This document shows positions 12,674 to 21,478 of a stretch of DNA of 21,478 nucleotides, in pieces. Source of the DNA: Candidatus Nanohaloarchaea archaeon (GTDB lineage: Archaea; EX4484-52; GLR71); the NCBI GenBank assembly GCA_030671745.1, contig DAOVHT010000005.1:1-21478 (forward strand). The letters run 5' to 3'. The notes below the pieces were generated by a model. It ran no database searches. It saw only the letters and a program-made list of their open reading frames with translations, and was not told the origin of the DNA. The translations under genes and the position numbers were made by a program. Position 1 is the first letter of the stretch. The number at the start of each line of letters is the position of its first letter.

Positions 12674-12985
12674 ATGCCAGACATAGTCGTTTTAGGAAAA
12701 CCGGATTTTATCATAGGGTTCGAGCTTGCAGGAATCAAAGACACGATTGTTGCAGACAACAATGACATGAAGACCAGGTTGTCAGAGGCTCTGAAGAACA
12801 AAGACATAGGCATCCTAGTCATGCATAAGACAGATGTAGAGGCACTACCTCAACGGTTGCAGGACAATTTTGACAGTTCAGTAAGACCGGTAACTGTGAT
12901 GGTGAGTGAAGAGACAACGTCAGATGACCGCCTGAGAAAACAGATAAAGAAAGCGATCGGTGTGGATGTATGGAACAAAGAATGA
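12674..12985 (+). CDS. atpF: A-type ATP synthase subunit F (central rotor)
   Basis: This 103-residue protein has a Rossmann-like fold and binds subunit D in the rotor, where it modulates ATP hydrolysis. Typical features are the start MPDIVVLGKPDFIIGFELAG, the middle strand IGILVMHK, and the end RKQIKKAIGVDVW. The ATG at 12674 is preceded by TATGTGATATTT; the ATG at 12665 lies inside this ribosome binding site and would add MIF. Length is normal for the family. The 106-bp gap that follows is the largest inside the operon after the start of atpE. Confidence 0.92.
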   Translation: MPDIVVLGKPDFIIGFELAGIKDTIVADNNDMKTRLSEALKNKDIGILVMHKTDVEALPQRLQDNFDSSVRPVTVMVSEETTSDDRLRKQIKKAIGVDVWNKE

Positions 12986-13048
12986 TGGATAAAATAATGA
13001 TAACATAGATGACAAATGATAATGACAAAAAAACAACAGATAATGATA

Positions 13049-13059
13049 ATATATAAAAA
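13049..13059 (+). promoter_or_regulatory. Possible internal promoter before subunits A, B and D
   Basis: The 106-bp gap after atpF is very AT-rich and contains TATATAAAAA near 13050-13059, about 33 nt before ATG 13092. The gap also has several repeats of ATGATAA. A secondary transcript for the head and shaft genes A-B-D is plausible but unproven. Confidence 0.35.
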
Positions 13060-13091
13060 TTGATAATATTGAAGTTTAGGTGATTTGTGAT

Positions 13092-14876
13092 ATGGTTGCA
13101 AAAAAAGTACTGAAAAAAACAACAGACAAGAAAAAGATATCTAACACAGAGGGTAAGATTTACAGGATTGCAGGACCCGTAGTTGTAGCAAAAGGCATCT
13201 CTGCAAAGATGTATGACGTGGTTCATGTAGGTAACGAAGCTCTTATGGGTGAAGTGATTCAGATAGATGGTGACAAGAGTGTCATCCAGGTATATGAAGA
13301 TACAACAGGTCTTACTCCCGGTGAACCGGTAGTCACTACAGGTGCACCATTGACTGTTCTTTTAGGTCCGGGACTTTTAAAATCCATATATGACGGTATC
13401 CAGCGACCGCTTCCAGTGATCATGGAATCCATGGGCGACTTCATCACCCGTGGTGTCACAGCTTCAGGTCTTGACCTTAAGAAAGTGTGGGACTTCAAGG
13501 CAACCGTAAAAAAAGGCGACACTGTAAAAGGCGGAGACATAATAGGTACAGTACAGGAAAGTGAAACTATAGTGCACAGCATACTTATTCCTTCAAACTT
13601 TGAAGAGACGAAAGTGAAAGACATAAAATCCGGAAAATATAATGTCGCAGAAGTGATCGGTACTCTTGAAGATGGTAAAAAAGTAAAGCTTGCAAATGAA
13701 TGGCCAATACGGATACCAAGAAAATCACGAAAGAAACTTCTACCGAGCATACCATTGGTTACAGGTCAGAGAGTTCTGGATGCACTCTTCCCTCTTGCAA
13801 AAGGTGGTGCGGCAGCAATCCCTGGACCTTTCGGTGCAGGAAAGACAGTAACGCAGCAATCACTTGCAAAATGGTCTGATGCAGACATAATAGTCTACAT
13901 AGGTTGCGGTGAACGAGGCAATGAGATGACAGAGGTATTGACAGAATTCCCTCATCTGATAGACCCAAAGACCGGCAAGGCTCTTATGAACAGGACAGTC
14001 CTGATCGCAAACACATCCAACATGCCGGTTGCAGCAAGAGAGGCTTCAATCTATACAGGAATAACAATCGCAGAATATTACCGTGATATGGGATACTCAG
14101 TTGCATTGATGGCAGATTCAACATCACGTTGGGCTGAGGCTATGCGTGAGATCTCATCACGTCTTGAAGAGATGCCCGGTGAAGAAGGTTACCCTGCATA
14201 CCTGTCAACAAGACTTGCTGAGTTCTATGAACGGGCAGGAAGGATCACACCGCTAGGGACTGACAAGGAAGGATCAGTAACGATAATCGGCGCAGTATCG
14301 CCACCAGGTGGAGATTTCTCAGAACCGGTCACACAGAACACATTACGTGTCACAAAATCATTCTGGGCACTTGACGCAAAACTGGCTCAGAGAAGACATT
14401 TCCCGTCAATCAACTGGTTGACATCATACAGTCTTTATAACAATACATTGAACCCATGGTTTGCTGAAAATGTATCACCTAAATGGCCAGAGTTAGTATC
14501 TGAATTCATGGTAATCTTACAGGAAGAAGAAAAGCTTCAGGAGATTGTCCAGCTTGTAGGTTCAGATGCACTGCCTGAAAAACAGCAGGTCACACTTGAG
14601 GTCGGAAGGATGATACGAGAATATTTCCTTCAGCAGAACGCGTTCCATGATGTTGACACTTACTGTGACCCGAAAAAGACATACCGTCTTATGGAGACAA
14701 TACTTCATTTCGCGTCCCGTGCCGAAGAGGCATTAGACAACGGCATCCCGGCAACATCAATAATATTGATGAAATCCAAAAACATGATTGCTGATGTCAA
14801 GTTTGAGAAAGATTATGACGGACTTCTGGATAAGATAACAGAAGAGATGGACAAGGAATTTGATAACCTTGAATGA
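13092..14876 (+). CDS. atpA: A-type ATP synthase catalytic subunit A
   Basis: This 594-residue catalytic subunit hydrolyses or synthesises ATP in the A3B3 head. It starts with an unusual Lys-rich segment of about 18 residues (MVAKKVLKKTTDKKKIS) before the standard GKIYRIAGPVV beta barrel. The family's extra bulge domain follows (about 115-200), then the P-loop GPFGAGKT at 245-252, the catalytic ERGNEM, and SRWAEAMREISSRLEE with the Arg-finger region downstream. No intein interrupts the P-loop, a common site in archaea. The ATG at 13092 follows AGGTGATTTGTGAT; the GTG at 13080 lies inside this ribosome binding site. It overlaps atpB's first possible start by ATGA. Confidence 0.97.
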   Translation: MVAKKVLKKTTDKKKISNTEGKIYRIAGPVVVAKGISAKMYDVVHVGNEALMGEVIQIDGDKSVIQVYEDTTGLTPGEPVVTTGAPLTVLLGPGLLKSIYDGIQRPLPVIMESMGDFITRGVTASGLDLKKVWDFKATVKKGDTVKGGDIIGTVQESETIVHSILIPSNFEETKVKDIKSGKYNVAEVIGTLEDGKKVKLANEWPIRIPRKSRKKLLPSIPLVTGQRVLDALFPLAKGGAAAIPGPFGAGKTVTQQSLAKWSDADIIVYIGCGERGNEMTEVLTEFPHLIDPKTGKALMNRTVLIANTSNMPVAAREASIYTGITIAEYYRDMGYSVALMADSTSRWAEAMREISSRLEEMPGEEGYPAYLSTRLAEFYERAGRITPLGTDKEGSVTIIGAVSPPGGDFSEPVTQNTLRVTKSFWALDAKLAQRRHFPSINWLTSYSLYNNTLNPWFAENVSPKWPELVSEFMVILQEEEKLQEIVQLVGSDALPEKQQVTLEVGRMIREYFLQQNAFHDVDTYCDPKKTYRLMETILHFASRAEEALDNGIPATSIILMKSKNMIADVKFEKDYDGLLDKITEEMDKEFDNLE

Positions 14877-14887
14877 TGGTGTTTAAG

Positions 14888-16303
14888 ATGAAAGATTATA
14901 AGACAATCAAAAGAATTGCAGGACCTTTAGTATTTGTAGAGAAGACTCACCCGGTAAGTTATGGTGAAGTCGTGAAGGTCATGCTTTCATCTGGCGAGAC
15001 AAAGAACGGTCAGGTACTGGATACTTCAGATGATATGGTGGTCGTTCAGATATTTGAAGGGACAAGCGGTATTGATAAGCAGTCCTCAGTACGTTTCCTT
15101 GGCGAGACGATCAGCCTGCCAGTATCACAAGACATCTTAGGACGTATATTCAACGGTGCAGGAAAACCGATAGATGGCGGTTCCGAGATCATACCCGAAA
15201 AACAGATGGATATCCTAGGTGCAGCAATCAATCCTTATGCAAGACAGTCTCCTGCGGATTTCATCCAGTCAGGTATCTCAACACTTGACCTTATGAACAC
15301 ACTGGTCCGTGGTCAGAAACTGCCGATCTTTTCAGCTTCAGGGCTTCCTCACAATGATATAGCATTGCAGATTGCAAGGCAGGCAAAAGTTGTAGGTCAG
15401 AAAGGCGACTTTGCAGTAGTCTTTGCAGCGATGGGTATCACAAACGAGGACGCACAGAAGTTTATTGACGATTTTGAGCAGACAGGTGCACTTGAACACG
15501 CAACAGTATTCCTGAATCTTGCAGATGACCCTGCGGTAGAACGGCTTGTGACTCCAAGGATGGCATTGACTGCAGCAGAATACCTAGCGTATGAGAAAGG
15601 CATGCATGTCTTAGTCATAATGACAGACATGACAAACTATTGCGAGTCATTAAGAGAGATCGGTGCCGCAAGAGAAGAGGTACCGGGACGACGAGGATAC
15701 CCAGGATACATGTACACAGACCTTGCAATGATCTATGAACGTGCAGGTATCATCAAAGGTAAGAAAGGTTCAGTTACGCAGATTCCAATACTTACCATGG
15801 TCGGTGATGACATAACTCATCCGATCCCAGACCTTACAGGATACATAACCGAAGGTCAGATTGTACTGTCCCGTGAGCTTCACAGGAAAGGTAATTATCC
15901 ACCGGTCGACGTATTGCCATCACTTTCAAGACTGATGAATTCAGGTATAGGTAAGGGTAAGACAAGGGAAGATCACAAGCAGGTATCAGACCAGCTTTAT
16001 GCGAACTATGCTGAAGGTCGTGACTTGCGTGGTCTTGTAGCTATCGTAGGTGAAGAAGCGCTTTCAGAAAAAGATAGACGTCTGTTAAGGTTTGCAGAGA
16101 AGTTTGAGGACCGATTCGTAAAGCAGTCATCAACAGAAGACAGGTCAATTGAAGACACACTTAAGATCTCTTGGGACTTACTTTCAGACATACCAAAAGA
16201 TGAGCTTGGAAGGATCAGCAAGGACCTGAAAGAAAAGTACCTGAAATCCGGAAACGGAAAAGATGAAAAAAAAGGTAAAGAAGGTAAAGACGACAAGTCC
16301 TAA
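14888..16303 (+). CDS. atpB: A-type ATP synthase regulatory subunit B
   Basis: This 471-residue non-catalytic partner of A has the beta-barrel start YKTIKRIAGPLVFVE. The degenerate nucleotide region reads GLPHNDIALQIARQ, without a true P-loop as expected. DMTNYCESLREIGAAREE and GRRGYPGYMYTDLAMIYERAG follow. The C-terminus is a Lys/Gly/Glu-rich tail (about 20 residues) that the core family does not need. The ATG at 14888 is preferred because GGTGTT at 14878-14883 lies upstream; ATG 14873 or 14876 would overlap the end of atpA and add five or four residues. The close packing suggests translational coupling with A. Confidence 0.96.
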   Translation: MKDYKTIKRIAGPLVFVEKTHPVSYGEVVKVMLSSGETKNGQVLDTSDDMVVVQIFEGTSGIDKQSSVRFLGETISLPVSQDILGRIFNGAGKPIDGGSEIIPEKQMDILGAAINPYARQSPADFIQSGISTLDLMNTLVRGQKLPIFSASGLPHNDIALQIARQAKVVGQKGDFAVVFAAMGITNEDAQKFIDDFEQTGALEHATVFLNLADDPAVERLVTPRMALTAAEYLAYEKGMHVLVIMTDMTNYCESLREIGAAREEVPGRRGYPGYMYTDLAMIYERAGIIKGKKGSVTQIPILTMVGDDITHPIPDLTGYITEGQIVLSRELHRKGNYPPVDVLPSLSRLMNSGIGKGKTREDHKQVSDQLYANYAEGRDLRGLVAIVGEEALSEKDRRLLRFAEKFEDRFVKQSSTEDRSIEDTLKISWDLLSDIPKDELGRISKDLKEKYLKSGNGKDEKKGKEGKDDKS

Positions 16304-16319
16304 GTATCGGTGACAAACC

Positions 16320-16934
16320 ATGGTATCTGAAGTAAAACCAACAAGATCGGAATTGATGAAGCTTAAGCAGAAGATACGGCTTGCAAAGTCAGGCCACAAT
16401 CTTCTGAAGAAGAAAAGGGACGGTCTTATCCTAGATTTCTTTGAGATATTGAAGAAAGCAAAGACTATCCGTTCCGAGCTTAATGAGCTCTATGCAAAAG
16501 CCAAGACCGATGCAGACATTGCGCAAGCGATAGAGGGAAAGACTGCACTGACTTCAGCAGCCACCGCACTCAAAGACAAGCCTGTGATAACCCTTGATAC
16601 AAAAAACATAATGGGCGTGGTTGTACCGAAGATAAGTTCTGACAGTGTACGGAAATCAATCTTTGAACGTGGTTACGGCAGGGTCAAATGTTCACCGTAC
16701 ATAAATGAGGCAACAGACGGATATGAGCAGGTCGTCCAGAAAGTCATCCTTGCCGCCGAAGTAGAGACATCGGTGCGCCGGTTGATTGAAGAGATCGAGA
16801 AGACCAAGCGCCGTGTGAATGCGCTCGAGTTCAAGGCAATCCCTGATATGGAAGCGCAAGAGGCGTTCATAAAATTGCGTCTTGAAGAGATGGAGAGAGA
16901 GAACGTCTTCAGGTTAAAGAAGATCAAGGCTTGA
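16320..16934 (+). CDS. atpD: A-type ATP synthase subunit D (central shaft)
   Basis: This 204-residue protein is mostly helical. The N-terminal helix (PTRSELMKLKQKIRLAKSGH then NLLKKKRDGL) and C-terminal helix (VRRLIEEIEKTKRRVNALEF) form the antiparallel coiled coil that turns inside the A3B3 head. The motif RRVNALEFKAIP is diagnostic. It ends the operon; ATG 16320 is set by CGGTGAC at 16308-16314. A T-rich stretch follows the stop. Subunit G of some methanogen operons is absent. Confidence 0.94.
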   Translation: MVSEVKPTRSELMKLKQKIRLAKSGHNLLKKKRDGLILDFFEILKKAKTIRSELNELYAKAKTDADIAQAIEGKTALTSAATALKDKPVITLDTKNIMGVVVPKISSDSVRKSIFERGYGRVKCSPYINEATDGYEQVVQKVILAAEVETSVRRLIEEIEKTKRRVNALEFKAIPDMEAQEAFIKLRLEEMERENVFRLKKIKA

Positions 16935-16940
16935 TTAGCA

Positions 16941-16991
16941 ATTTTTAACTGATTCTTAAAACAATAATTTTTCTATTTTTTTTAAATTTTT
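16941..16991 (+). terminator. T-tract terminator after the ATPase operon
   Basis: Just beyond the atpD stop are ATTTTT (16941-16946), ATTTTTCTA (16967-16975), eight Ts at 16976-16983 and a further T-run at 16987-16991. Clustered T-tracts without a strong hairpin are the usual archaeal terminator. This would separate the operon from the surface-protein gene. Confidence 0.55.
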
Positions 16992-17429
16992 CACAATGTA
17001 TAGGGGTTTTGCACAAAAACTAAACGACTTATTTTGCAACTATATCATCAACACTTGCCTCTATAATTTCGGTATCGTGGGAATATGATATAACTTTCTA
17101 TTTTTTTAATAGGTTCAATATTCAGGAATCACAGTATTCAATTCAAAGTGTTTCTGATTTGAATATTTGAGAATCTGTACTCTTTTGTACAAAACATCGT
17201 ATTTATTGTGGATAACTTAATCTTTGTGCAAATTCGTGAGCGGGCGTATTTATATATACTCCTGATATACAAATTAAGATAACAAAAAGTATATTTGTAA
17301 ATTTGATGTTTTTTAGGTAAATATGATTTACTATCTCACATTAATATTTTCAATATATTAAACAAAAACGCGATAGTGATGTTAACAAAGTTACAATTAC
17401 TCTAGTGTTGTATTTAATGTGTGGATATT
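16992..17429 (+). promoter_or_regulatory. Long AT-rich leader region of the surface-protein gene
   Basis: I see no convincing gene here; the longest small frame (17-31 codons, from ATG 16997) has no ribosome binding site. TATTTATATATAC at 17248-17260 is a strong TATA-like box. Transcription from it would start near 17282 and leave a leader of about 145 nt, unusually long for this window. Another TATA-like AATATATTAAAC lies at 17351-17362. Two loosely similar segments (AATATTCAGGAATC near 17117 and AATATTTGAGAATC near 17161) may be a diverged repeat. Confidence 0.4.
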
Positions 17430-20246
17430 ATGAAACGATTAATTTTCCTGACTGTTTTTGTTCTTGTTCTTTTTATTAATATTGGGGCCGTAAGTGCCGA
17501 TGTTGATTTTCTTAAACTTAGTGATGATCTTGGTAATGCTGTGAGTACTATTGGTATTGTTGGGACAGGTACAGAAACGATTTCATTTGATCGATATTTT
17601 AGTGGTACTGGTTTTGAATTTAATGCTATATATGGAGCCTCGTCAATGGTAGGTTTTTATTTTGATACAGATAGATTTTATGTGGGAATAGGTATTGGTT
17701 CGGGTACTATCTTGATATCTCCTAATACCTGGTATCATATAAATCTAGATTTTGATTGGGATGCAGAAACTTGCACTCTTACTGTGGATAATGTTGCAGG
17801 AAGTATCGTTTGGACAGGTTTTGATACTAGTCCCGCTCCAGGCTATGTTTTTGAATTTGGTGGTTATGGTGCGATAGATAATTATTTTGCTGATGGGGGT
17901 TTTGATGATTTTGACGTATATGGAGTCGGTACCTCTGTATGGACTAATGGTAGGATTGAAGATGGTAGTGGTGCAATTCCATCAGAAACTCCATATGTCC
18001 CACCTGCTCCGCCTACATTCACATCTGCAACAGATAATGATAGTGGACTCACAATAAAAGGCGGAAGCACACTACAGATAACAACGGTTGCAAGTGATTC
18101 AGATTCAGACACACTAATATTTAGGGTTTGCAGCACTAACTCAGTCACAGGTTCAGCTTGCAGTGATACAGAATACTGCAATAACATAGGACTCCTTACG
18201 AATCCATCTTGTTCTTTTGCAACACAGACAGATGACACAAGCCATACATGGTATGCATTCTTATTTGATTCAGGTGATCTGCCTGCAACAACAAATCCAC
18301 GCACAGGAACATACACAACAGACTCAACTCCACCTAACAGCTTTTCAATTACAAGTGTTGAAGGTGATATAAGTGCACCCTACACAGATTTAAGTGGTGA
18401 TACTAATACCATTATATCTTTTTCAGTAACTGGTGCGATTAGCTGCCGTTGGGCAACAACAGATCTTGGATACACTGCAATGTCCAACTCTTGTGAGAGT
18501 ACATCATCCTGCACCTTTACTGGTATAAATTTAGAGCAGTCATACACACACCATATATCCTGTATTGATGCCGCAACTAATGAAAACAACAACACGAATA
18601 ATCAGGACATCACCTGGACAAACATTTTTCCATTTACAATTACAATAGAATCTCCAGTAAACAGTACATACAATAATGATTCAATCTGGTTCAATGCAAC
18701 AGTAAATAAGGATTCAGATTGGTGCGGTTATTCTTTAGACGGTGCAGTAAATGTTACAATGCTCAACAATTCAGGCAACTGGAACTCAAACAATGCATCA
18801 ATGACTGAAGGTAACCACAGTGTGATTTTTAGCTGCAATGACACGCTAGGCAATATGACTTCAACGGATTATATTTATTTTATCATTGACACCATCAAAC
18901 CCACAATATCATTCATCTCACCGACAGAAGACAATAACAGTTACATCAAAAACAATTACACATACATCAACTGGTCAATTATAGACGCAAACATAAACAC
19001 AACAATCCTAAATTGGAACGGTTCAAACATGACATTGACAAACACTTCCGTCAACTTCACAGACCTAATTGATGGTACATACACATATTACCTCTGGGTA
19101 AATGACACAGCAGGAAACAGCAATCAGACAGAAATAAGGACAATAACAATTGATACAACATCTCCGGAAGTATCAGATATCATTTCAACATCCATAACTT
19201 CATCTTCCGCAACAATCTCCTTGAACTCTAATCTTTCTTCCACAAATTTAACAATATTTTACGGCACAGATCTCAACACAACCCAGAACGTATCAAACAG
19301 CACCTTTGCAGTAAATCATTCTTTTATCTTGACCGGTCTCTCATCATCAACCCTCTATTATTATAATGTGTCGTTCTGTGATCCGTCAGGTAATTGCAAC
19401 ACTTCCGCACAGTATAACTTCACAACTCTTGTAGGTCTTTACTGTGGTGACAGCACCTGCAACAATGGCGAGACCTGTTCAACCTGCGCAAACGATTGTG
19501 GTTCATGTACTTCGACAGGCGGCAGTCATTCCTATATCTATCCAACAGTTACCACTGATGCTGATGGATCTAATGATACCCTTATGATTGATAACACAAC
19601 AATCAATCCTACTCCTGTTGAATCAAATCAAACAGTAACTGATAATACAAGTAGTGAAGCTGAGCAATCAATAATAATTAATGAAACCGAAGCTCTCAAA
19701 TCAATTGAGACAGTTGAATCTAAACTTCTTGAAATTGAAAATAATGGTCATACACTAAATGAAGAAGTCAATAAGATACTAACTCTTGCAAGGCAGGCTT
19801 TTGGTGCTGGCAACTATACAATTGCATATAATCTCGCAAAAGATGCAGAGACAATCCTAAATGATGAACAACAAACAATAATAACTCAACCCGAAACAAA
19901 ACAGACTATCTCTTATCAGATAATATTTGCAGCATTGTCTATTATACTCTTATCAATCCTATATCTTAAAAAAACAGAATTATTGACACATAAAAATAGT
20001 ACATCAAAAGCTAAAAATCATAGCGCAAACTTACACAGACCTCATTCATCAGGTGGTGCATTCTTTAGTCATGATCCTTTCAATACAAAAAGTAATGCTG
20101 TGGGGTCTCAAAGAATCTATACACAAAGGTATATCAATACTCGACTAAAACAAATAATGCATCTTGGTAAAGATTACAAAGATATGCACAAAGCCCTTGA
20201 TACTAGATTGAAAACATTGAAGAAATTGCATTCCACAAAGAAATAA
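17430..20246 (+). CDS. Large secreted, C-terminally anchored multidomain surface protein
   Basis: This is a 938-residue protein. Residues 1-24 form a signal peptide (MKRLIFLTVFVLVLFINIGA, ending VSA). About 25-165 is a beta-rich, LamG/concanavalin-like domain (FYFDTDRFYVGIGIG; WYHINLDFDWD). Several Ig-like or FN3-like repeats follow (about 190-670), with lines such as ITIESPVNSTYNNDSIWFNA and LTGLSSSTLYYYNVSFC. They are full of N-x-S/T sequons and paired Cys. A cysteine knot-like block CGDSTCNNGETCSTC (about 673-692) precedes a Ser/Thr linker, a helical region (about 750-810), a membrane helix (about 826-846) and a basic tail of about 90 residues. The layout recalls surface proteins I associate with DPANN genomes. 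Likely roles are adhesion, cell-cell contact or an envelope layer. The ATG at 17430 is preferred over GTG 17421 because it gives a clean signal peptide. Confidence 0.8.
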   Translation: MKRLIFLTVFVLVLFINIGAVSADVDFLKLSDDLGNAVSTIGIVGTGTETISFDRYFSGTGFEFNAIYGASSMVGFYFDTDRFYVGIGIGSGTILISPNTWYHINLDFDWDAETCTLTVDNVAGSIVWTGFDTSPAPGYVFEFGGYGAIDNYFADGGFDDFDVYGVGTSVWTNGRIEDGSGAIPSETPYVPPAPPTFTSATDNDSGLTIKGGSTLQITTVASDSDSDTLIFRVCSTNSVTGSACSDTEYCNNIGLLTNPSCSFATQTDDTSHTWYAFLFDSGDLPATTNPRTGTYTTDSTPPNSFSITSVEGDISAPYTDLSGDTNTIISFSVTGAISCRWATTDLGYTAMSNSCESTSSCTFTGINLEQSYTHHISCIDAATNENNNTNNQDITWTNIFPFTITIESPVNSTYNNDSIWFNATVNKDSDWCGYSLDGAVNVTMLNNSGNWNSNNASMTEGNHSVIFSCNDTLGNMTSTDYIYFIIDTIKPTISFISPTEDNNSYIKNNYTYINWSIIDANINTTILNWNGSNMTLTNTSVNFTDLIDGTYTYYLWVNDTAGNSNQTEIRTITIDTTSPEVSDIISTSITSSSATISLNSNLSSTNLTIFYGTDLNTTQNVSNSTFAVNHSFILTGLSSSTLYYYNVSFCDPSGNCNTSAQYNFTTLVGLYCGDSTCNNGETCSTCANDCGSCTSTGGSHSYIYPTVTTDADGSNDTLMIDNTTINPTPVESNQTVTDNTSSEAEQSIIINETEALKSIETVESKLLEIENNGHTLNEEVNKILTLARQAFGAGNYTIAYNLAKDAETILNDEQQTIITQPETKQTISYQIIFAALSIILLSILYLKKTELLTHKNSTSKAKNHSANLHRPHSSGGAFFSHDPFNTKSNAVGSQRIYTQRYINTRLKQIMHLGKDYKDMHKALDTRLKTLKKLHSTKK

Positions 20247-20259
20247 ATATATTTTATTT
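20241..20259. terminator. Short inverted repeat between convergent genes
   Basis: AAATAAA (20241-20247), loop TATAT, TTTATTT (20253-20259) sits at the surface-protein stop, in the 28-bp gap before the convergent HD gene. Being symmetrical it could end transcription both ways, as a weak hairpin and T-rich tract. Confidence 0.45.
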
Positions 20260-20274
20260 AGGTGTAACATTAAC

Positions 20275-21258
20275 TCAGTAAGACACAACCTTAACAAAAT
20301 GACCTCTTTCTATCCACTTTTTATGTGCCACAAGTTTCTCAGAATAATCCTTAAATGTATCAGCAACTCTATTGACCGAACCATCTGGACCAAGATATTT
20401 CGGATTGATGTATCTTAATTTATTTATAGAATGAAAATCAAAATCATCAGGATTATCAATGATATTCAGATTAGGGTTGAGCATACTTAATTTTTGTGTT
20501 ATCAATTTGTTTCCTGATTCTTTCAATTTTGTATATACAGATAGATCATCTTCAAACAGATCATTTTCCGTCAGTATGCCGTCATCCATCGCAATCTTAA
20601 TCGCATCAGCCAGAATCTGAAACAGTGCAACTTCCCGGGGATGCGACCATACCTCTTTATTCATTTGCAAATTATCTTCTGCAAACTTTTTTGCAATAGC
20701 CGCATTATTGACAATGATCTCATTATCATAAACTACAAAGCTAGATATGTACTCATTTATTTTATCACTGAATCCATAATATGCAGTCATATCCCGTAAT
20801 GTATAATCAATCCTGTCCGCGCACAGATCCGGCAGATTCCTCTCCAATAACGGAAAGTTAGAATCATCTAAGATCCGATTGACATCAAAATCATATTTTT
20901 TCAGGATGCGCGGAATCTCAGATTGAACTATAATTTTTTCATAGAATTTTTCATGGAATTCTTGATTATGATTATTCTCTTTGAACACGAAATCGATGAC
21001 ATGTGAGAATGCAGTATGCGGTGTATCATGAAGCAATCCAGCAATCTGCTCTTCAGTTGATGCACCAAGTTTTGAAAGCAGGATCATCACGCCTACCGAG
21101 TGATCGTATCTTGTTACACTTTCACCGCGAATTGCATACTGAGAAGCGCCCAACTGATGTATCCCATTGAGTCTCTGGAGCGGTTTAGATTTGATCAGTT
21201 CGACCAGTACAGGTTCATCAATTGTTACCAATCCATATACTTTATCGTTAATCTCCAT
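20275..21258 (-). CDS. HD-domain phosphohydrolase (SAMHD1/dGTPase-like family)
   Basis: This 327-residue metal-dependent phosphohydrolase resembles the SAMHD1/YdhJ group. The start MEINDKVYGLVTIDEPVL and the segment SKPLQRLNGIHQLGASQY are typical. The metal ligands can be placed: His53 in RYDHSVG, His77-Asp78 in LLHDTPHTAFSH, and Asp148 or Asp151 in CADRIDYTLRD. Related enzymes cleave deoxynucleoside triphosphates, but substrates in archaeal members are mostly untested, so I give no symbol. ATG 21258 is preferred: it gives the family N-terminus, and a TATA-like AATTTATTAAATT lies about 30 nt upstream (21280-21294). A GTG at 21306, abutting the stop of the next gene, would add 16 unlike residues. 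It is convergent with the surface-protein gene. All catalytic residues appear intact. Confidence 0.85.
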   Translation of the reverse strand: MEINDKVYGLVTIDEPVLVELIKSKPLQRLNGIHQLGASQYAIRGESVTRYDHSVGVMILLSKLGASTEEQIAGLLHDTPHTAFSHVIDFVFKENNHNQEFHEKFYEKIIVQSEIPRILKKYDFDVNRILDDSNFPLLERNLPDLCADRIDYTLRDMTAYYGFSDKINEYISSFVVYDNEIIVNNAAIAKKFAEDNLQMNKEVWSHPREVALFQILADAIKIAMDDGILTENDLFEDDLSVYTKLKESGNKLITQKLSMLNPNLNIIDNPDDFDFHSINKLRYINPKYLGPDGSVNRVADTFKDYSEKLVAHKKWIERGHFVKVVSY

Positions 21259-21306
21259 CAAAAGATATTGACAAGTGCAATTTAATAAATTTGATGTTTT
21301 GAGCAC

Positions 21307-21477
21307 CTACAGATACCCAAACTTCTTGGACGCTATGACAAACATGGAATGAGCCCAGCAGAGAGGCGATACGGCCACTTGAACATCATTATCGAAGATC
21401 TGTTCCGGGATGAATTTTCTGTATTTCAGGTCATGAAGGACCTTATTGTAATATTTCAATGCTTTCTCTTTGTTGCC
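21307..21477 (-). CDS. C-terminal end of a probable GH15 glucoamylase-family protein
   Basis: A frame enters from the right edge and ends with TAG (21309-21307), giving 56 residues. It contains KYRKFIPEQIF and VAVSPLCWAHSMFVIASKK. A Pro-Glu-Gln followed by P-L-x-W-x-H-S/A-M-F is what I recall from the C-terminal end of glycoside hydrolase family 15 enzymes (glucoamylase, trehalase and dextran glucosidases), where the Glu and nearby helix shape the active-site barrel. It lies on the same strand and directly upstream of the HD gene, with only 48 bp to its ATG. Most of the gene, including the catalytic acid, is outside the window, so neither activity nor integrity can be judged. Confidence 0.65.
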   Translation of the reverse strand, partial: GNKEKALKYYNKVLHDLKYRKFIPEQIFDNDVQVAVSPLCWAHSMFVIASKKFGYL

Positions 21478-21478
21478 G

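Noticed and set aside
13092..14876. Intein in the catalytic subunit A, common in archaea
   Set aside because: The P-loop region and all downstream motifs are continuous and total length is normal.
16997..17089. Small protein gene after the ATPase operon (about 30 codons from ATG 16997)
   Set aside because: No ribosome binding site, no recognisable motif, and it lies just after T-tract terminators in AT-rich DNA.

Overview
The window looks like a chromosomal segment of an archaeon, possibly of the DPANN / Woesearchaeota-like kind; that placement is a judgement from remembered gene content, not a search. The archaeal signs are a complete A-type ATP synthase operon, a proteasome-activating AAA ATPase, a stand-alone Kae1, a tRNA intron bounded by a bulge-helix-bulge (BHB) motif, TATA-type promoters, and start sites preceded by GGTGAT-like ribosome binding sites.

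Region 1 (1 to about 2060) is accessory DNA, AT-rich, and reads as the edge of an integrated element. It holds a cut-off gene end, a YvrJ/holin-like 51-residue membrane protein, a tRNA with a long variable arm and a CUG anticodon, a tyrosine integrase, a divergent ribbon-helix-helix regulator, a four-cysteine mini-protein and a hairpin-rich stretch. It abuts the 3' end of a tRNA-Gly(CCC) gene (2080-2297, minus). That gene is split inside its T-loop by a 147-nt intron, and the BHB motif can be drawn out base by base.

Region 2 (2300 to about 7930) is housekeeping: a LeuA-type synthase, an unknown membrane protein, Kae1, PAN and an AbrB-PhoU regulator. The regulator's conserved N-terminus can only be translated if initiation is at an AUA codon.

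Region 3 (8106-16934) is the A-type ATP synthase operon in the order H-I-K-K-E-C-F-A-B-D, all on the plus strand. The membrane rotor gene K is present twice; the two proteins are identical although the DNA differs at synonymous positions. K, I and C with the H/E stalks form the membrane motor and connectors. A and B form the catalytic head. D and F form the central rotor.

Region 4 (17430-21478) holds a large secreted, C-terminally membrane-anchored multidomain surface protein. Convergent to it are an HD-domain phosphohydrolase and the 3' end of a probable GH15 glucoamylase-family gene.

The observations most worth following are the T-loop intron of tRNA-Gly beside an integrase-bearing region, the Leu-like tRNA body carrying a Gln anticodon, the apparent AUA start, and the overlapping alternative hairpins at 1923-1970. 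I did not find a clear new multi-gene defence or metabolic system.
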